Positions 18,008 to 27,355 of a stretch of 64,000 bases of DNA are shown here, one piece after another. A program made the translations under genes and the position numbers. Below the pieces are notes generated by a model. It was not told the DNA's origin. It ran no database searches and saw only the letters and a program-made list of their open reading frames with translations. Every line of letters begins with the position of its first letter. Within the stretch, counting starts at the first letter, position 1. The stretch is from Adhaeribacter aquaticus DSM 16391 (GTDB lineage Bacteria; Bacteroidota; Bacteroidia; Cytophagales; Hymenobacteraceae): assembly GCF_000473365.1 (NCBI RefSeq), contig NZ_KI421517.1, positions 827,363 through 891,362 on the forward strand. The letters are read 5' to 3'.

Positions 18008-19501
18008 ATGGAAGACTTGCAAAAATTAGTTAGGATTGTAACAAATAAACATCCTAAAAACGCTCCTTTACTAGACCTTAAAGGCAAAAGTCTAGGCAAG
18101 GAAGCAAAATTATTTTTATGTATAAAAGGTGGCGCTTGTAAAGATGATGAACAGGCTGCCAAACTAATGTACAATTGCGGTGCTGACGATCCCAGGATAA
18201 AAATGCTTAAATCCCGGTTACGCAAGAAGCTATTAAACCATTTATTTTTTCTCGATTTATCAGATAATAAAGTAAAAATAGCTCACCGTTATGAACAAGA
18301 ATGTTTAACATTACTTTACCAGGCAAAAACGCTGATAAATGAAGGAGAGTATAAAACCTCCCATAAATTATTATTGTCTGCCCTTAAAATTGCCACTGAA
18401 GCTGAATTTACTCATTTAATTATTAATAGTTTTGAATATTTACTACTAATTTATTCTGCAACAACATCTATAAAGGAATTTTATGCTGCAAAAGAAAGTC
18501 TAAAAATCCACCGCGAATTAGCTAACCTAGAACAAGAAGCACAGGATCTTTACTTAACTTCTAGGTTGGAAGTTAATAAATCTGTTTCTGCCAAGAAAAA
18601 TCACTTACCTAAGCTTAAAGTGGCGTTAAATAGAATAGAAGAACTTTGGCATAAAACAAATTCTATCAACATTTTTAACCAATATTATACCCTTTCTATT
18701 ATTTATCAGGAATTAATTGGTGATTTTGCTTCCATATTAAAATTAACTAATGCTTCTGAAGAATTGTTACAGCAGTCAAAAATTAATGTTAAACGCTTTG
18801 ATGATCGTTTTAACAAATACATGAATGTATTTGCCTACTTAAGGGTAAAAGAATATACAAAGGGATTAGCTGCTGCTGAGAATTATTTATCTGCTTTTGA
18901 CAGAACCACAAATAACTGGTTTGCCTTTATGGAAAACTACTACCTTATGGCCATGCATGCTGGCAAATTTGATTTGGCAGCCAAACTATATGCGGATGTA
19001 CAACGGAATGGGTTATTTAAAAAAATTAGTCGCAATGCCCAGGAGCGTTGGGCCTTGTATGGTGCCTACTTGTATTTTGTAAATCCATCTGAACAAGTAC
19101 TAAAACAATCCAATTATTTTAAGCTTATTTCAGCAGTGCCAGAATATAGCAAGGATAAACAAGGCTTTAACGTCGCTATTTTAATTCTCCAATACATGTA
19201 CTATCTAAAGTCGCAGGATACAGATGCGTTACTATATCGGATAGAAAGCTTAAAAAAATACGCCGGGCGCCATTTAACGCACCAGTTAAGCCAGCGTAAT
19301 TTGCTGTTTTTTAAATTATTGACTTTATTAGTTAAAGAAGATTTAAATTATGCTGGAGCCCGAAGAAAAGGCGCTGGTTTATTACAGAAGTTAAAAGAGA
19401 CACCTATACCCGGTGATGCCTACGCTGAAATTGAAATAATACCTTATGAAGATCTTTGGGGAATTATTTTACAAATGGTAATGGAACTGGAAACGCATTA
19501 A
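18008..19501 (+). CDS. Helical-repeat (TPR-like) protein of unknown function
   Basis: A 497-residue soluble protein without signal peptide or TM helix, predicted almost entirely alpha-helical. Residues about 1-85 form a basic, Cys-containing head (KLFLCIKGGACKDDEQAAKLMYNCGADDPR, then MLKSRLRKKLLNHLFFLDL). Residues 95-470 show repeated helix pairs with Leu/Tyr/Ala spacing reminiscent of tetratricopeptide solenoids (for example LYQAKTLINEGEYKTSHKLLLSALKIA and MENYYLMAMHAGKFDLAAKLYADV). No catalytic motif is visible. It is divergent from the secreted-peptide gene, converges with the protease gene 25 bases away, and is more A/T-rich than its neighbours. A peptide- or protein-binding role is inferred. 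Confidence 0.7.
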   Translation: MEDLQKLVRIVTNKHPKNAPLLDLKGKSLGKEAKLFLCIKGGACKDDEQAAKLMYNCGADDPRIKMLKSRLRKKLLNHLFFLDLSDNKVKIAHRYEQECLTLLYQAKTLINEGEYKTSHKLLLSALKIATEAEFTHLIINSFEYLLLIYSATTSIKEFYAAKESLKIHRELANLEQEAQDLYLTSRLEVNKSVSAKKNHLPKLKVALNRIEELWHKTNSINIFNQYYTLSIIYQELIGDFASILKLTNASEELLQQSKINVKRFDDRFNKYMNVFAYLRVKEYTKGLAAAENYLSAFDRTTNNWFAFMENYYLMAMHAGKFDLAAKLYADVQRNGLFKKISRNAQERWALYGAYLYFVNPSEQVLKQSNYFKLISAVPEYSKDKQGFNVAILILQYMYYLKSQDTDALLYRIESLKKYAGRHLTHQLSQRNLLFFKLLTLLVKEDLNYAGARRKGAGLLQKLKETPIPGDAYAEIEIIPYEDLWGIILQMVMELETH

Positions 19502-19525
19502 AGCTTTGAGTAGAATATGAAAGAC

Positions 19526-21259
19526 TTAATTTGAAACCGGCAGATTAACATCTGTTTTTACATAGGCCACCGGTTTTCCTATAATTTTATATGAGCCTTC
19601 CCCTTTTAAAATGGTAGCATATAAGCTAGCATCCCGCAGCACCCGGTTTGCTTCTTTTATAGCCAAATCTGTTTTAAAGGACGCTTCTAATCTGCCTGTC
19701 TGAAAATAATAGCGCGCAACAATTTCAGACTCCAGTAAAACTTTTATTTCCTGTTTATGCTGCACCAGGCTGGCATTTTTTGCCTCCTGTAGCTTTTGCT
19801 CTAAAGCAACAAACTCTGCTTTTATATTATCGTAACTTTTTTCCTGTAAAATAACTTTTTTAAGCTCCTGTAGTTTTTTCTCTTCTTTGGTAGCAAAATT
19901 ATAATTTTTAGAAGTCAGAAATTTGAGGAAAGTCTCATACTCTGCATCACTCAGTTTAAAAGCTTTTGCTCCTTTCAAAACAGGGTGTCTTTGGCGGTAT
20001 TGGGTAGCAAAATCAAAAACAAATAAATTCTCTGCTAAATACTCAGCAACATGACTACTATTTAATTCCGGAGTGGAAACATCCGGGTAAATACCACTCC
20101 CATCATAAACTGAACGGCCATGCTTTGTTTTATATTCGGCCACCAGTGAATCTGAAATTTTACTGCTTGTTCCGTCGATATCTTTATGCGAATAATCAAA
20201 AGCTTGTATGCATCGCCCGCTTGGAGTATAATACTTCGCTACTGTAAGCTTTAATAAGGCTTTAAAAGGCAGGTTAAGTGTTTGCTGCACCAATCCTTTC
20301 CCATAGGTTCGCTGCCCGATTATTGTTCCTCTATCTAAGTCCTGTATAGCTCCGGCCACTATTTCTGAAGCCGAAGCACTACTGTTATCTACCAGCACAA
20401 CTAAGGGAATACGATTATCAACCGGTAACAATTCAGCTTTATAAGTAATGTTATGCTCTTTAAAGCGCCCTTTTTGCGTAGCTACTTTCTGTCCTTTATC
20501 TACAAATAGATTCACAATATTTACCGACTCCTGCACAATGCCGCCGCCATTGCCTCTTAAGTCCAGGATCAGCGATTGTATATGGTGTTTCTCTTTCAGA
20601 GTAATCAAAGCTACCTTTACTTCCCGGGCTGCTCCTTCTAAAAATTTATCTATCTTGATATAACCAGTTGTATCATTTAGTAAACCAAAATAGGTAACAT
20701 TCTTAAAAGAAATTACTTCACGTGATAACTTCTTCGCCAACGGTTGGCTCTCCCCTTCCCGCCTGATCAATAGTTTGATTCCGGAACCACTTTGTCCTTT
20801 TAATAAATCTGTGCTATAGGCACTATTTTTAGCCGTTATGTTAAGGCCATTTATTCCTATTATTTCATCGCCTACCCGTATATCTGCTCTCTGAGCCGCA
20901 AAGCCTTCGTAAACTTCTGATACAATAGCCTTCCCTTCTCTATTGAATACAGAGGCGCCTATTCCGGCATACTGCTTACTCACATAGTTCATTCTAAAAT
21001 CTTCTATATCTGATTCCGGAATAAATTCGGTATAAGGATCAAGAGAAGTAAGCATGGCATTAATACCTTCGCGCATAAGCATCGTAGGATTAACTTCTCT
21101 TACATAATGGTTATTAAGGTGTCGGAAAAGGGTAGTGAAGGTGTCTAAACTTTTTGCTATTTCGAAGTACCTGTCTATGAAACCAAAAGAAGTTAGCAAC
21201 CCAAACACCAGCACTATACTTATACCATAGCGTTTAAGTGTCTTCCTGTTTACGTGCAT
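19526..21259 (-). CDS. S41 family C-terminal processing peptidase (CtpA/Prc type)
   Basis: Membrane-anchored periplasmic serine protease. A hydrophobic anchor spans about residues 10-28. A PDZ domain covers about 95-180 (YAGIGASVFNREGKAIV; RVGDEIIGING). The S41 core follows, with LILDLRGNGGG (about 230-240), the nucleophile Ser296 in SASASEIVAGAIQD and the general base Lys321 in TYGKGLVQQ, 25 residues apart as in Prc/Tsp. The roughly 190-residue tail after about 385 is rich in Lys, Glu and Leu and probably helical. It probably degrades misfolded or C-terminally tagged envelope proteins. Confidence 0.92.
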   Translation of the reverse strand: MHVNRKTLKRYGISIVLVFGLLTSFGFIDRYFEIAKSLDTFTTLFRHLNNHYVREVNPTMLMREGINAMLTSLDPYTEFIPESDIEDFRMNYVSKQYAGIGASVFNREGKAIVSEVYEGFAAQRADIRVGDEIIGINGLNITAKNSAYSTDLLKGQSGSGIKLLIRREGESQPLAKKLSREVISFKNVTYFGLLNDTTGYIKIDKFLEGAAREVKVALITLKEKHHIQSLILDLRGNGGGIVQESVNIVNLFVDKGQKVATQKGRFKEHNITYKAELLPVDNRIPLVVLVDNSSASASEIVAGAIQDLDRGTIIGQRTYGKGLVQQTLNLPFKALLKLTVAKYYTPSGRCIQAFDYSHKDIDGTSSKISDSLVAEYKTKHGRSVYDGSGIYPDVSTPELNSSHVAEYLAENLFVFDFATQYRQRHPVLKGAKAFKLSDAEYETFLKFLTSKNYNFATKEEKKLQELKKVILQEKSYDNIKAEFVALEQKLQEAKNASLVQHKQEIKVLLESEIVARYYFQTGRLEASFKTDLAIKEANRVLRDASLYATILKGEGSYKIIGKPVAYVKTDVNLPVSN

Positions 21260-21507
21260 AGCATTCGAGGTAAATAAATTAAGATAAGCAATATAAAAAT
21301 AAATATAAATAGTTGGAGATTAAAAAGTAAAATCCACTATGTACTTCTTTAAAATCGAATCTGAGAAAAAGTGGTGACTAACATAACCCACTTAGCTTTC
21401 TGTTTAAGCAGAAGCTTGGGGTTATATCCTTTTAAATTTTAAATTAGCTTGTCTTGCGGAAAGTATATATAAGGAAAAAAAGGTATGTTTCGTAGCAATA
21501 AGAAATA

Positions 21508-22659
21508 TTATAATGCAATTCCTAATTCGGCTATAATATCTTCGACAATACGGGAGGCATAATTTTTCCGGATGGTTAATGGCTTACCTTCAGCATATTC
21601 GTTTACGAGGCTAGAAGGTAGTATAAGATTTACCAGATTTTCGCCGTAAGTGCCAATAACCCGCTGCCTTACCGGCAACAACTTAGCTTTTCTCGATTCA
21701 GCTTCTTCTTTGGTTACTAAACCCTCCGGGCGCCGTGGCCTAACCGGACGATTAAAGGAGACACCCGTTTCTTTGGCTATTTGTTGTGCTTCCTGAATAA
21801 TGCCCCGGATTAACTTAAAATGTTGATGGTCTTTTATTCTACCAATAATACCTTTCGTGTTTTGCCATTCCCGAAACTCCGAAACCGGATTTATAGCAAG
21901 CTCTACTAATACATCATTAGGTATAACCATAGCTGCCGGTTTATTTAATTCCAAGGCTAAACTTTCCCTAAATTCAAAAAGATATTTCAGAATAAACTGT
22001 TCATAATACGATAACCGATCAGCCCCTCTTAATTTAAGATACCGGTCAGCCGGATCTCTAATTTCAATTTGCTCCAGCAACCGACACTCTTCTCCTAACC
22101 ACTCTTCTCTACCTAATTTTGTTATACGTTCCAGCAAAACGTCTTTAAGAGCATGCAGGTAAACAACATCATTGGCCGCATAAATTAATTGGTCCTCCGA
22201 AAGTGGCCGGGTTGTCCAGTTACTAACCTGATACGCTTTATCAATGTCTGTTTCAAATATAGCAGACATCATATTGGCAAAAGAGGTGCGTCCGTAATCC
22301 AGAACTTTAGAGGCCAATTCAGTATCCAGAATACTCTGGGGCTGGCAACCTAATTTCTTAAGCAGTAAAATATCGTTACTGGCACTATGAATAATTTTTA
22401 ATATGGCAGGATTATCAATGATTTGCCAAAGAGGCTTGAGCGTTTTTAATGGAAAAGGATCAATCAGGTAACAAGTTTCTTTATCTGCAATCTGGATTAA
22501 GCATAAAGTTAACCCATAGGTGTACCGGTTATCATCAAACTCTAAATCAAGTGCCAGCTCCGTAGCATGCGATAACTTCTGGACTGCCTTTTTAAAATCT
22601 GCATCTGTGGCAATATATTTTACCTGAAATCCATTTAATTGCCCCAGTGCCTCTGCCAT
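21508..22659 (-). CDS. rnd: Ribonuclease D (3'-5' exonuclease, DEDD + HRDC)
   Basis: Exoribonuclease implicated in tRNA 3'-end processing and RNA turnover. The DEDD exonuclease domain covers about residues 15-195. Metal ligands are visible as ALDLEFDD (Asp38, Glu40), an Asp in HSASNDILLLKKLGC and the Tyr/Asp pair in YAANDVVYLHAL. An HRDC-like nucleic-acid-binding domain follows (FRESLALELNKPAAMVIPND, about 230-249). At 383 residues it matches RNase D (about 375). It is monocistronic, with gene-free gaps of about 130-250 bases on both sides. Confidence 0.9.
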   Translation of the reverse strand: MAEALGQLNGFQVKYIATDADFKKAVQKLSHATELALDLEFDDNRYTYGLTLCLIQIADKETCYLIDPFPLKTLKPLWQIIDNPAILKIIHSASNDILLLKKLGCQPQSILDTELASKVLDYGRTSFANMMSAIFETDIDKAYQVSNWTTRPLSEDQLIYAANDVVYLHALKDVLLERITKLGREEWLGEECRLLEQIEIRDPADRYLKLRGADRLSYYEQFILKYLFEFRESLALELNKPAAMVIPNDVLVELAINPVSEFREWQNTKGIIGRIKDHQHFKLIRGIIQEAQQIAKETGVSFNRPVRPRRPEGLVTKEEAESRKAKLLPVRQRVIGTYGENLVNLILPSSLVNEYAEGKPLTIRKNYASRIVEDIIAELGIAL

Positions 22660-22788
22660 TAATTCGTGTAGTTGAATTGCTTAAAGTATAAAAAAAGTTA
22701 TTCTGAAAGGTAAATAATACCTAACCAGAAGCAAATATAAATTTAGTTAAAAGAAAAACCAGCAGAAGCTTATGAAGCTGTAGTAAAT

Positions 22789-23484
22789 TTAGCTTTTAAG
22801 GACATCTTCTAATACCTCCCAAACATTCTTGGCAAGTATCTTATGGCCGGCTGCCGTAGGATGAATACCATCCGGCAAATTCAATTCCCGCATGCCACCC
22901 ACGCCTTCTAGTAAAAATGGCACAAAAGCCATGTTATTTTTAGTAGCAATTTGCCTGAATATAACCCGAAACTGTTCGGCATAGGTTCCTCCCATATTAG
23001 GCGGTATTTCCATTCCCAATAGTACCAGTTTGGCTTCCGGGTATTTTGCCTTTACTTTATCTACAATAATCTGCAGGTTACGTGAAGTTTCTTTTACCGG
23101 AATACCCCGTAAACCATCATTAGCTCCTAATTCCAAAACAAATACATCTACTTTTTGTCGTAAAAGCCAGTCGATGCGGTTTCTTCCACCCGCTGTTGTT
23201 TCGCCACTTAAACCGGCATTTATAACTTTATAGGGCAACTGCAGCGAATCTATTTTCTGCTGAATAAGTGCCGGGAATGCTTGTGAAGGTTCTAACCCAT
23301 ACCCGGCTGTAAGGCTATTACCAAAAAATAAAATAGTTTGCATAGGTTCATTTTTAAGCGCCACTTCCTCTTGCTCCACCTTACCGGCTTCTTTATTTTC
23401 TTGTTTAGCTGGTCCTTTTTCAGAATTACAGCCGGCCAGCCCTAATACGAGAAAGCTCCAAAACCATATAATATTTTTGTACAT
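22789..23484 (-). CDS. SGNH/GDSL lipoprotein esterase (TesA-like arylesterase)
   Basis: Lipid-anchored esterase or thioesterase/lysophospholipase-like enzyme. The lipobox LGLAGC gives Cys19. The SGNH blocks are ILFFGNSLTAGYG (Ser57), AGLSGETTAGG (Gly93 region), LELGANDGL (Asn122) and LPDGIHPTAAGH (Asp205, His208). It has a charged Lys/Glu linker at about 20-47 and a normal family length of 231 residues. It diverges from an ATPase/permease pair resembling YbbA/YbbP, the same arrangement as tesA-ybbAP in Enterobacteria. Confidence 0.9.
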   Translation of the reverse strand: MYKNIIWFWSFLVLGLAGCNSEKGPAKQENKEAGKVEQEEVALKNEPMQTILFFGNSLTAGYGLEPSQAFPALIQQKIDSLQLPYKVINAGLSGETTAGGRNRIDWLLRQKVDVFVLELGANDGLRGIPVKETSRNLQIIVDKVKAKYPEAKLVLLGMEIPPNMGGTYAEQFRVIFRQIATKNNMAFVPFLLEGVGGMRELNLPDGIHPTAAGHKILAKNVWEVLEDVLKS

Positions 23485-23643
23485 AAATCTTAAACTCTTT
23501 AATTAAAATATATTTTTGTTTAAACCGTAAGAGGCAGTTACAGGTTTAGTTATTAAAATATTTTTACCTGTTGGCAGTTAGTTCAATAACTATATGCGTC
23601 AATATTAGGCAAACAAAGTTTATTACCCAAGACAACATACCCC

Positions 23644-24330
23644 GTGGACAATACTATTATTCTAGATATACAAAACCTGACTAAAACCTACCAAAGCTCC
23701 GGGCGCACCCTTACCGTATTGGATAATGTAAGTTTCTCGGTTCCGGCTGGTGCCACTATTTCCATAGTAGGTCCTTCGGGTAGTGGCAAAACAACTTTAT
23801 TGGGTTTATGTGCCGGCCTGGATCGGGCAAGTGCAGGCTCTGTTGCCTTAAATAATATTAAGCTGGAAAATTTAAACGAAGATCAACGGGCGCAGGTGCG
23901 TAACAGAAATGTAGGATTTATATTTCAGAATTTTCAGTTACTCCCCACGCTTACCGCCCTGGAAAATGTAATGGTACCGTTAGAGCTTCGGGGAGAAAAA
24001 AATATTAAAGACCAGGCACTGGATTTATTAGAAAAAGTTGGGTTAGCAAACCGGCACCACCACTATCCGGCCCAGCTATCGGGTGGGGAGCAGCAACGGG
24101 TGTCGCTGGCCAGAGCATTCTCTAACAAACCAAAAATATTATTTGCCGATGAACCTACTGGTAACCTGGATGCAGAAACCAGTGAAAAGGTAGAAAAATT
24201 AATTTTTGATTTAAATAAAGAAACCGGAACCACCTTGGTTTTGGTAACGCATGATCTTGAATTAGCCTCTAAAACAAAGCGCATTATACGGGTAAAGGGC
24301 GGAAAACTGGTTTCTGACGAAACTACCTAG
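23644..24330 (+). CDS. ABC transporter ATP-binding protein (YbbA/LolD-like)
   Basis: Cytoplasmic ATPase of a MacB/LolD-type ABC system. Walker A is GPSGSGKTT (Lys49), Q-loop FIFQNFQLL (about 92-100), signature LSGGEQQR (145-152), Walker B ILFADEPTGNLD (Asp169, Glu170) and H-loop VLVTHD. At 228 residues it is full-length. The start is GTG at 23644; no in-frame ATG lies close enough to keep the first strand. The permease gene begins 60 bases downstream. By family and context it acts with that permease in lipoprotein or envelope handling rather than uptake. Confidence 0.92.
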   Translation: MDNTIILDIQNLTKTYQSSGRTLTVLDNVSFSVPAGATISIVGPSGSGKTTLLGLCAGLDRASAGSVALNNIKLENLNEDQRAQVRNRNVGFIFQNFQLLPTLTALENVMVPLELRGEKNIKDQALDLLEKVGLANRHHHYPAQLSGGEQQRVSLARAFSNKPKILFADEPTGNLDAETSEKVEKLIFDLNKETGTTLVLVTHDLELASKTKRIIRVKGGKLVSDETT

Positions 24331-24390
24331 GCTCATTTACCTGATTTTTGATATTCTAACGCAATACTACTGCATCTAAATATAAAGTAG

Positions 24391-26952
24391 ATGAACAACG
24401 ATCCTACTCTTTACTCAAGGCCGCTTAACCTTTCCTGGCTCTTTAAAATGGCCTGGCGCGATAGCCGACGAAATCGGTCGCGGCTATTTTTATTTATCTC
24501 TTCTATTATTCTGGGTATTGCCGCGCTAGTAGCCATTTATTCATTTGGTTACAACCTGAGACAGGACATAGATAACCAGGCCAAATCCTTATTAGGCGCA
24601 GATTTAGCTATTTACAGCAACCAAGCTATCAAACCGGAAGCTAAACCCTTACTAGACTCCATTGGTCCTACTAAATCAGAAGAGCGAAGTTTTGCCTCCA
24701 TGGTTTACTTTATAAAGAATCAAGGTACCCGGTTGGTGCAGATTCGGGCGTTAAGCGGTGCTTATCCTTATTATGGCGGTATTGAAACAACCCCGGTTCA
24801 AGCGGCTCAAAACTTTCGCCGGCACCAAAATGCATTAGTTGATAAAACCTTGATGCTTCAGTACAACGCCCAGATAGGCGATTCTATTAAAGTAGGCGAA
24901 TTAACTTTCAAAATTGCCGGTATTTTAAACAAGGCCCCTGATCAGAGTGGTCTTTCGGCCACCGTTGCTCCGGCCGTATATATTCCGCTCCAGTACCTGG
25001 ACCAAACGGGATTAACTAAAAAAGGAAGCCGCATTAATTATAAATTTTATTACCAACTAGATGCCGGAACAAACATTAAAAAGCTGGTTAAGCAGCTAGA
25101 TGCCCGCCTGGAACGGGAAGGCTTCTCCTACGAAACAATCGAATCAAAAAAAGAAAATACCGGAAAGTCATTTGAAGATTTAACCCGCTTTCTTACTCTG
25201 GTAGGTTTTATAGCTTTATTATTGGGTTGTATTGGGGTGGCCAGTGCCATCCATATTTACGTGCGCGAAAAATTACCCTCCATTGCGGTACTACGGTGCC
25301 TGGGCGTAAAAGCGTCTCAAACGTTTCTGATTTACCTGATACAGATATTAGGCATTGGTTTGATTGGTTCTATTATAGGTGCCGCATTGGGTACGGTCGT
25401 ACAACGGGTACTCCCTATAGTTTTACAGGATTTTCTGCCCATCCAAATTACGATGGCTACTTCCTGGTATGCCATTATGCAGGGTATTGCCTTAGGTGTA
25501 CTTATATCCCTGTTGTTTGCCTTGCTACCACTAGTATCAGTCCGTAATATTTCTCCTCTTAATACGTTACGCATCTCTTACGAAGAAACCAGCTCACGTC
25601 AAGATCCGCTGAAATGGGCAATTTTTGTACTAATCTTCCTATTTATATTAGGCTTCTCGTGGATACAAATGGAAACCTGGCTTCAGGCCGTATGGTTTAC
25701 AGGTGGGGTGGTATTAGCCTTTCTTTTCTTAGCCGGAGTAGCGTATGCTCTAATGTGGGCTGTAAAAAAGTTTTTTCCAAGCTCATGGAGTTATCTATGG
25801 CGCCAGGGAATTGCTAACCTCCATCGGCCCAACAACCAGACTTTAATTTTAATTGTTGCCATTGGCTTAGGCACTGCCTTTATCTGTACCCTCTATTCTA
25901 TCCAAAATATTCTGGTAAATCAGGTAAGCTTGTCGGCAGGTAAAAATCAACCCAATATGGTTCTTTTTGATATTCAGAGCACGCAGAAAGAACAGATAGT
26001 TGCTTTAACCCGCAAAAACCAATTACCTATCCTGCAACAAGTACCGGTAGTAACCATGCGTCTGGAGGAAATAAATGGTCGTAATGGCACCCAAATTTTA
26101 CAAGATACAGCTTCAGAAATATCTAAAAGAGCCTTTACCCGCGAGTACCGCGTTACGTACCGCGACACCCTAACAGATTCAGAAAAAATTACAGCGGGCA
26201 AATGGCGAGGTACCGTAACAACTTCGTCCGATACTGTATATATCTCTTTAGATGAAGGATTTGCTCATCGTATTCATGTAAAGGTAGGCGATCAATTATT
26301 ATTTAATGTACAAGGAGCTCTGATAAAAACTGTAGTAGGCAGCTTTCGCAAAATAGAATGGCGGCGGGTACAAACAAACTTTTTAGTTATTTTTCCAGCG
26401 GGTGTACTGGAAGAAGCACCCCAATTTCATGTGCTCATGACCCGGGTACCAACCAATCAGGCCTCAGCCCGTTTTCAACAAGCCTTGGTTCAAGGCTTCC
26501 CTAATATATCGGTTATCGATCTGGGCTTAATCCTGAGTACATTAGACGAAATTTTAAAGAAGATAGCTTTTATAATCCGTTTTATGGCAGGCTTTAGTAT
26601 TTCTACTGGTTTGGTAGTGCTTATTGCTTCTGTTTTAATAAGTAAATACCAGCGTATTCAGGAAAGTGTATTGCTGCGGACCTTGGGTGCAAACCGCCGG
26701 CAGATTTTTGCTATTACTACCCTGGAGTATTTTTTCTTAGGTGCGTTAGCTGCTGGCACTGGCATATTAATAGCTGTTGCAGCAAGTTGGGCTCTGGCCA
26801 AATATATTTTTGAGGCTCCTTTTACTCCTTCCTGGGTACCTACCTTCGTATTATTTGGAGTAGTAACTTCCTTAACAATTATAATAGGCTTAATTAATAG
26901 CCGGGGCATCCTGAACAGGCCACCATTGGAGATATTAAGAAGTGAGGTATAA
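24391..26952 (+). CDS. FtsX-like ABC transporter permease (YbbP-like)
   Basis: Large inner-membrane permease (853 residues) with two FtsX units. TM1 spans about residues 30-52 after an Arg-rich segment (DSRRNRSRLF). A periplasmic MacB-like domain follows, then three TMs at about 268-385 (LVGFIALLLGCIGVASAIHIYV). A central TM pair lies at about 408-455. A second periplasmic domain is followed by three C-terminal TMs (about 720-845; LLRTLGANRRQIFAITTLEYF). This 4+2+4-type arrangement matches YbbP. It converges with the receiver gene, leaving only 28 bases, so read-through is possible. Confidence 0.9.
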   Translation: MNNDPTLYSRPLNLSWLFKMAWRDSRRNRSRLFLFISSIILGIAALVAIYSFGYNLRQDIDNQAKSLLGADLAIYSNQAIKPEAKPLLDSIGPTKSEERSFASMVYFIKNQGTRLVQIRALSGAYPYYGGIETTPVQAAQNFRRHQNALVDKTLMLQYNAQIGDSIKVGELTFKIAGILNKAPDQSGLSATVAPAVYIPLQYLDQTGLTKKGSRINYKFYYQLDAGTNIKKLVKQLDARLEREGFSYETIESKKENTGKSFEDLTRFLTLVGFIALLLGCIGVASAIHIYVREKLPSIAVLRCLGVKASQTFLIYLIQILGIGLIGSIIGAALGTVVQRVLPIVLQDFLPIQITMATSWYAIMQGIALGVLISLLFALLPLVSVRNISPLNTLRISYEETSSRQDPLKWAIFVLIFLFILGFSWIQMETWLQAVWFTGGVVLAFLFLAGVAYALMWAVKKFFPSSWSYLWRQGIANLHRPNNQTLILIVAIGLGTAFICTLYSIQNILVNQVSLSAGKNQPNMVLFDIQSTQKEQIVALTRKNQLPILQQVPVVTMRLEEINGRNGTQILQDTASEISKRAFTREYRVTYRDTLTDSEKITAGKWRGTVTTSSDTVYISLDEGFAHRIHVKVGDQLLFNVQGALIKTVVGSFRKIEWRRVQTNFLVIFPAGVLEEAPQFHVLMTRVPTNQASARFQQALVQGFPNISVIDLGLILSTLDEILKKIAFIIRFMAGFSISTGLVVLIASVLISKYQRIQESVLLRTLGANRRQIFAITTLEYFFLGALAAGTGILIAVAASWALAKYIFEAPFTPSWVPTFVLFGVVTSLTIIIGLINSRGILNRPPLEILRSEV

Positions 26953-26980
26953 CAGAATTTATTATATCTGAAGTAATAGC

Positions 26981-27355
26981 TTAAATTACCAAAGTATTGA
27001 TTTCTGCTATTAAGTCTTCGGCGTTTAACGGTTTAGAGAGAAAGGTATTCGCGCCAAGCAACATGCATTTGGCGGCTTCACTGGTACCAGTTAAGCTGGT
27101 TATTACTATTATAGGAATATTGCTTTTAGCACCCAATTCATTACGGATATAGGAGGTAGCTTCATACCCATTCATTTCGGGCATTTCTATATCCATCAAA
27201 ACCAGGTCATAATCATTTTCCTGAAGCTTTTCAACAGCTACCTTACCATTTTCAGCAATATCCAAATCAAAACCCACGCTTTCAACAACCTGTTGAATAA
27301 GAATCTGATTTAGAAAATCATCTTCAGCAAGTAAAATTTTTAACACGTTCATCAA
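26981..27355 (-). CDS. Single-domain response regulator (CheY-like receiver)
   Basis: Stand-alone phospho-receiver of 124 residues. Acidic pair Asp12/Asp13 (AEDD), phospho-acceptor Asp55 in LMDIEMPEMNG, Thr/Ser86-87 switch in VITSL and Lys108 in FLSKPL are all present. The gene starts with two ATGs (MMNV); the second is equally possible. No cognate kinase is adjacent. The motif MDIEMPEMNGYEA is typical of receivers that work with hybrid histidine kinases in this phylum. Confidence 0.9.
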   Translation of the reverse strand: MMNVLKILLAEDDFLNQILIQQVVESVGFDLDIAENGKVAVEKLQENDYDLVLMDIEMPEMNGYEATSYIRNELGAKSNIPIIVITSLTGTSEAAKCMLLGANTFLSKPLNAEDLIAEINTLVI

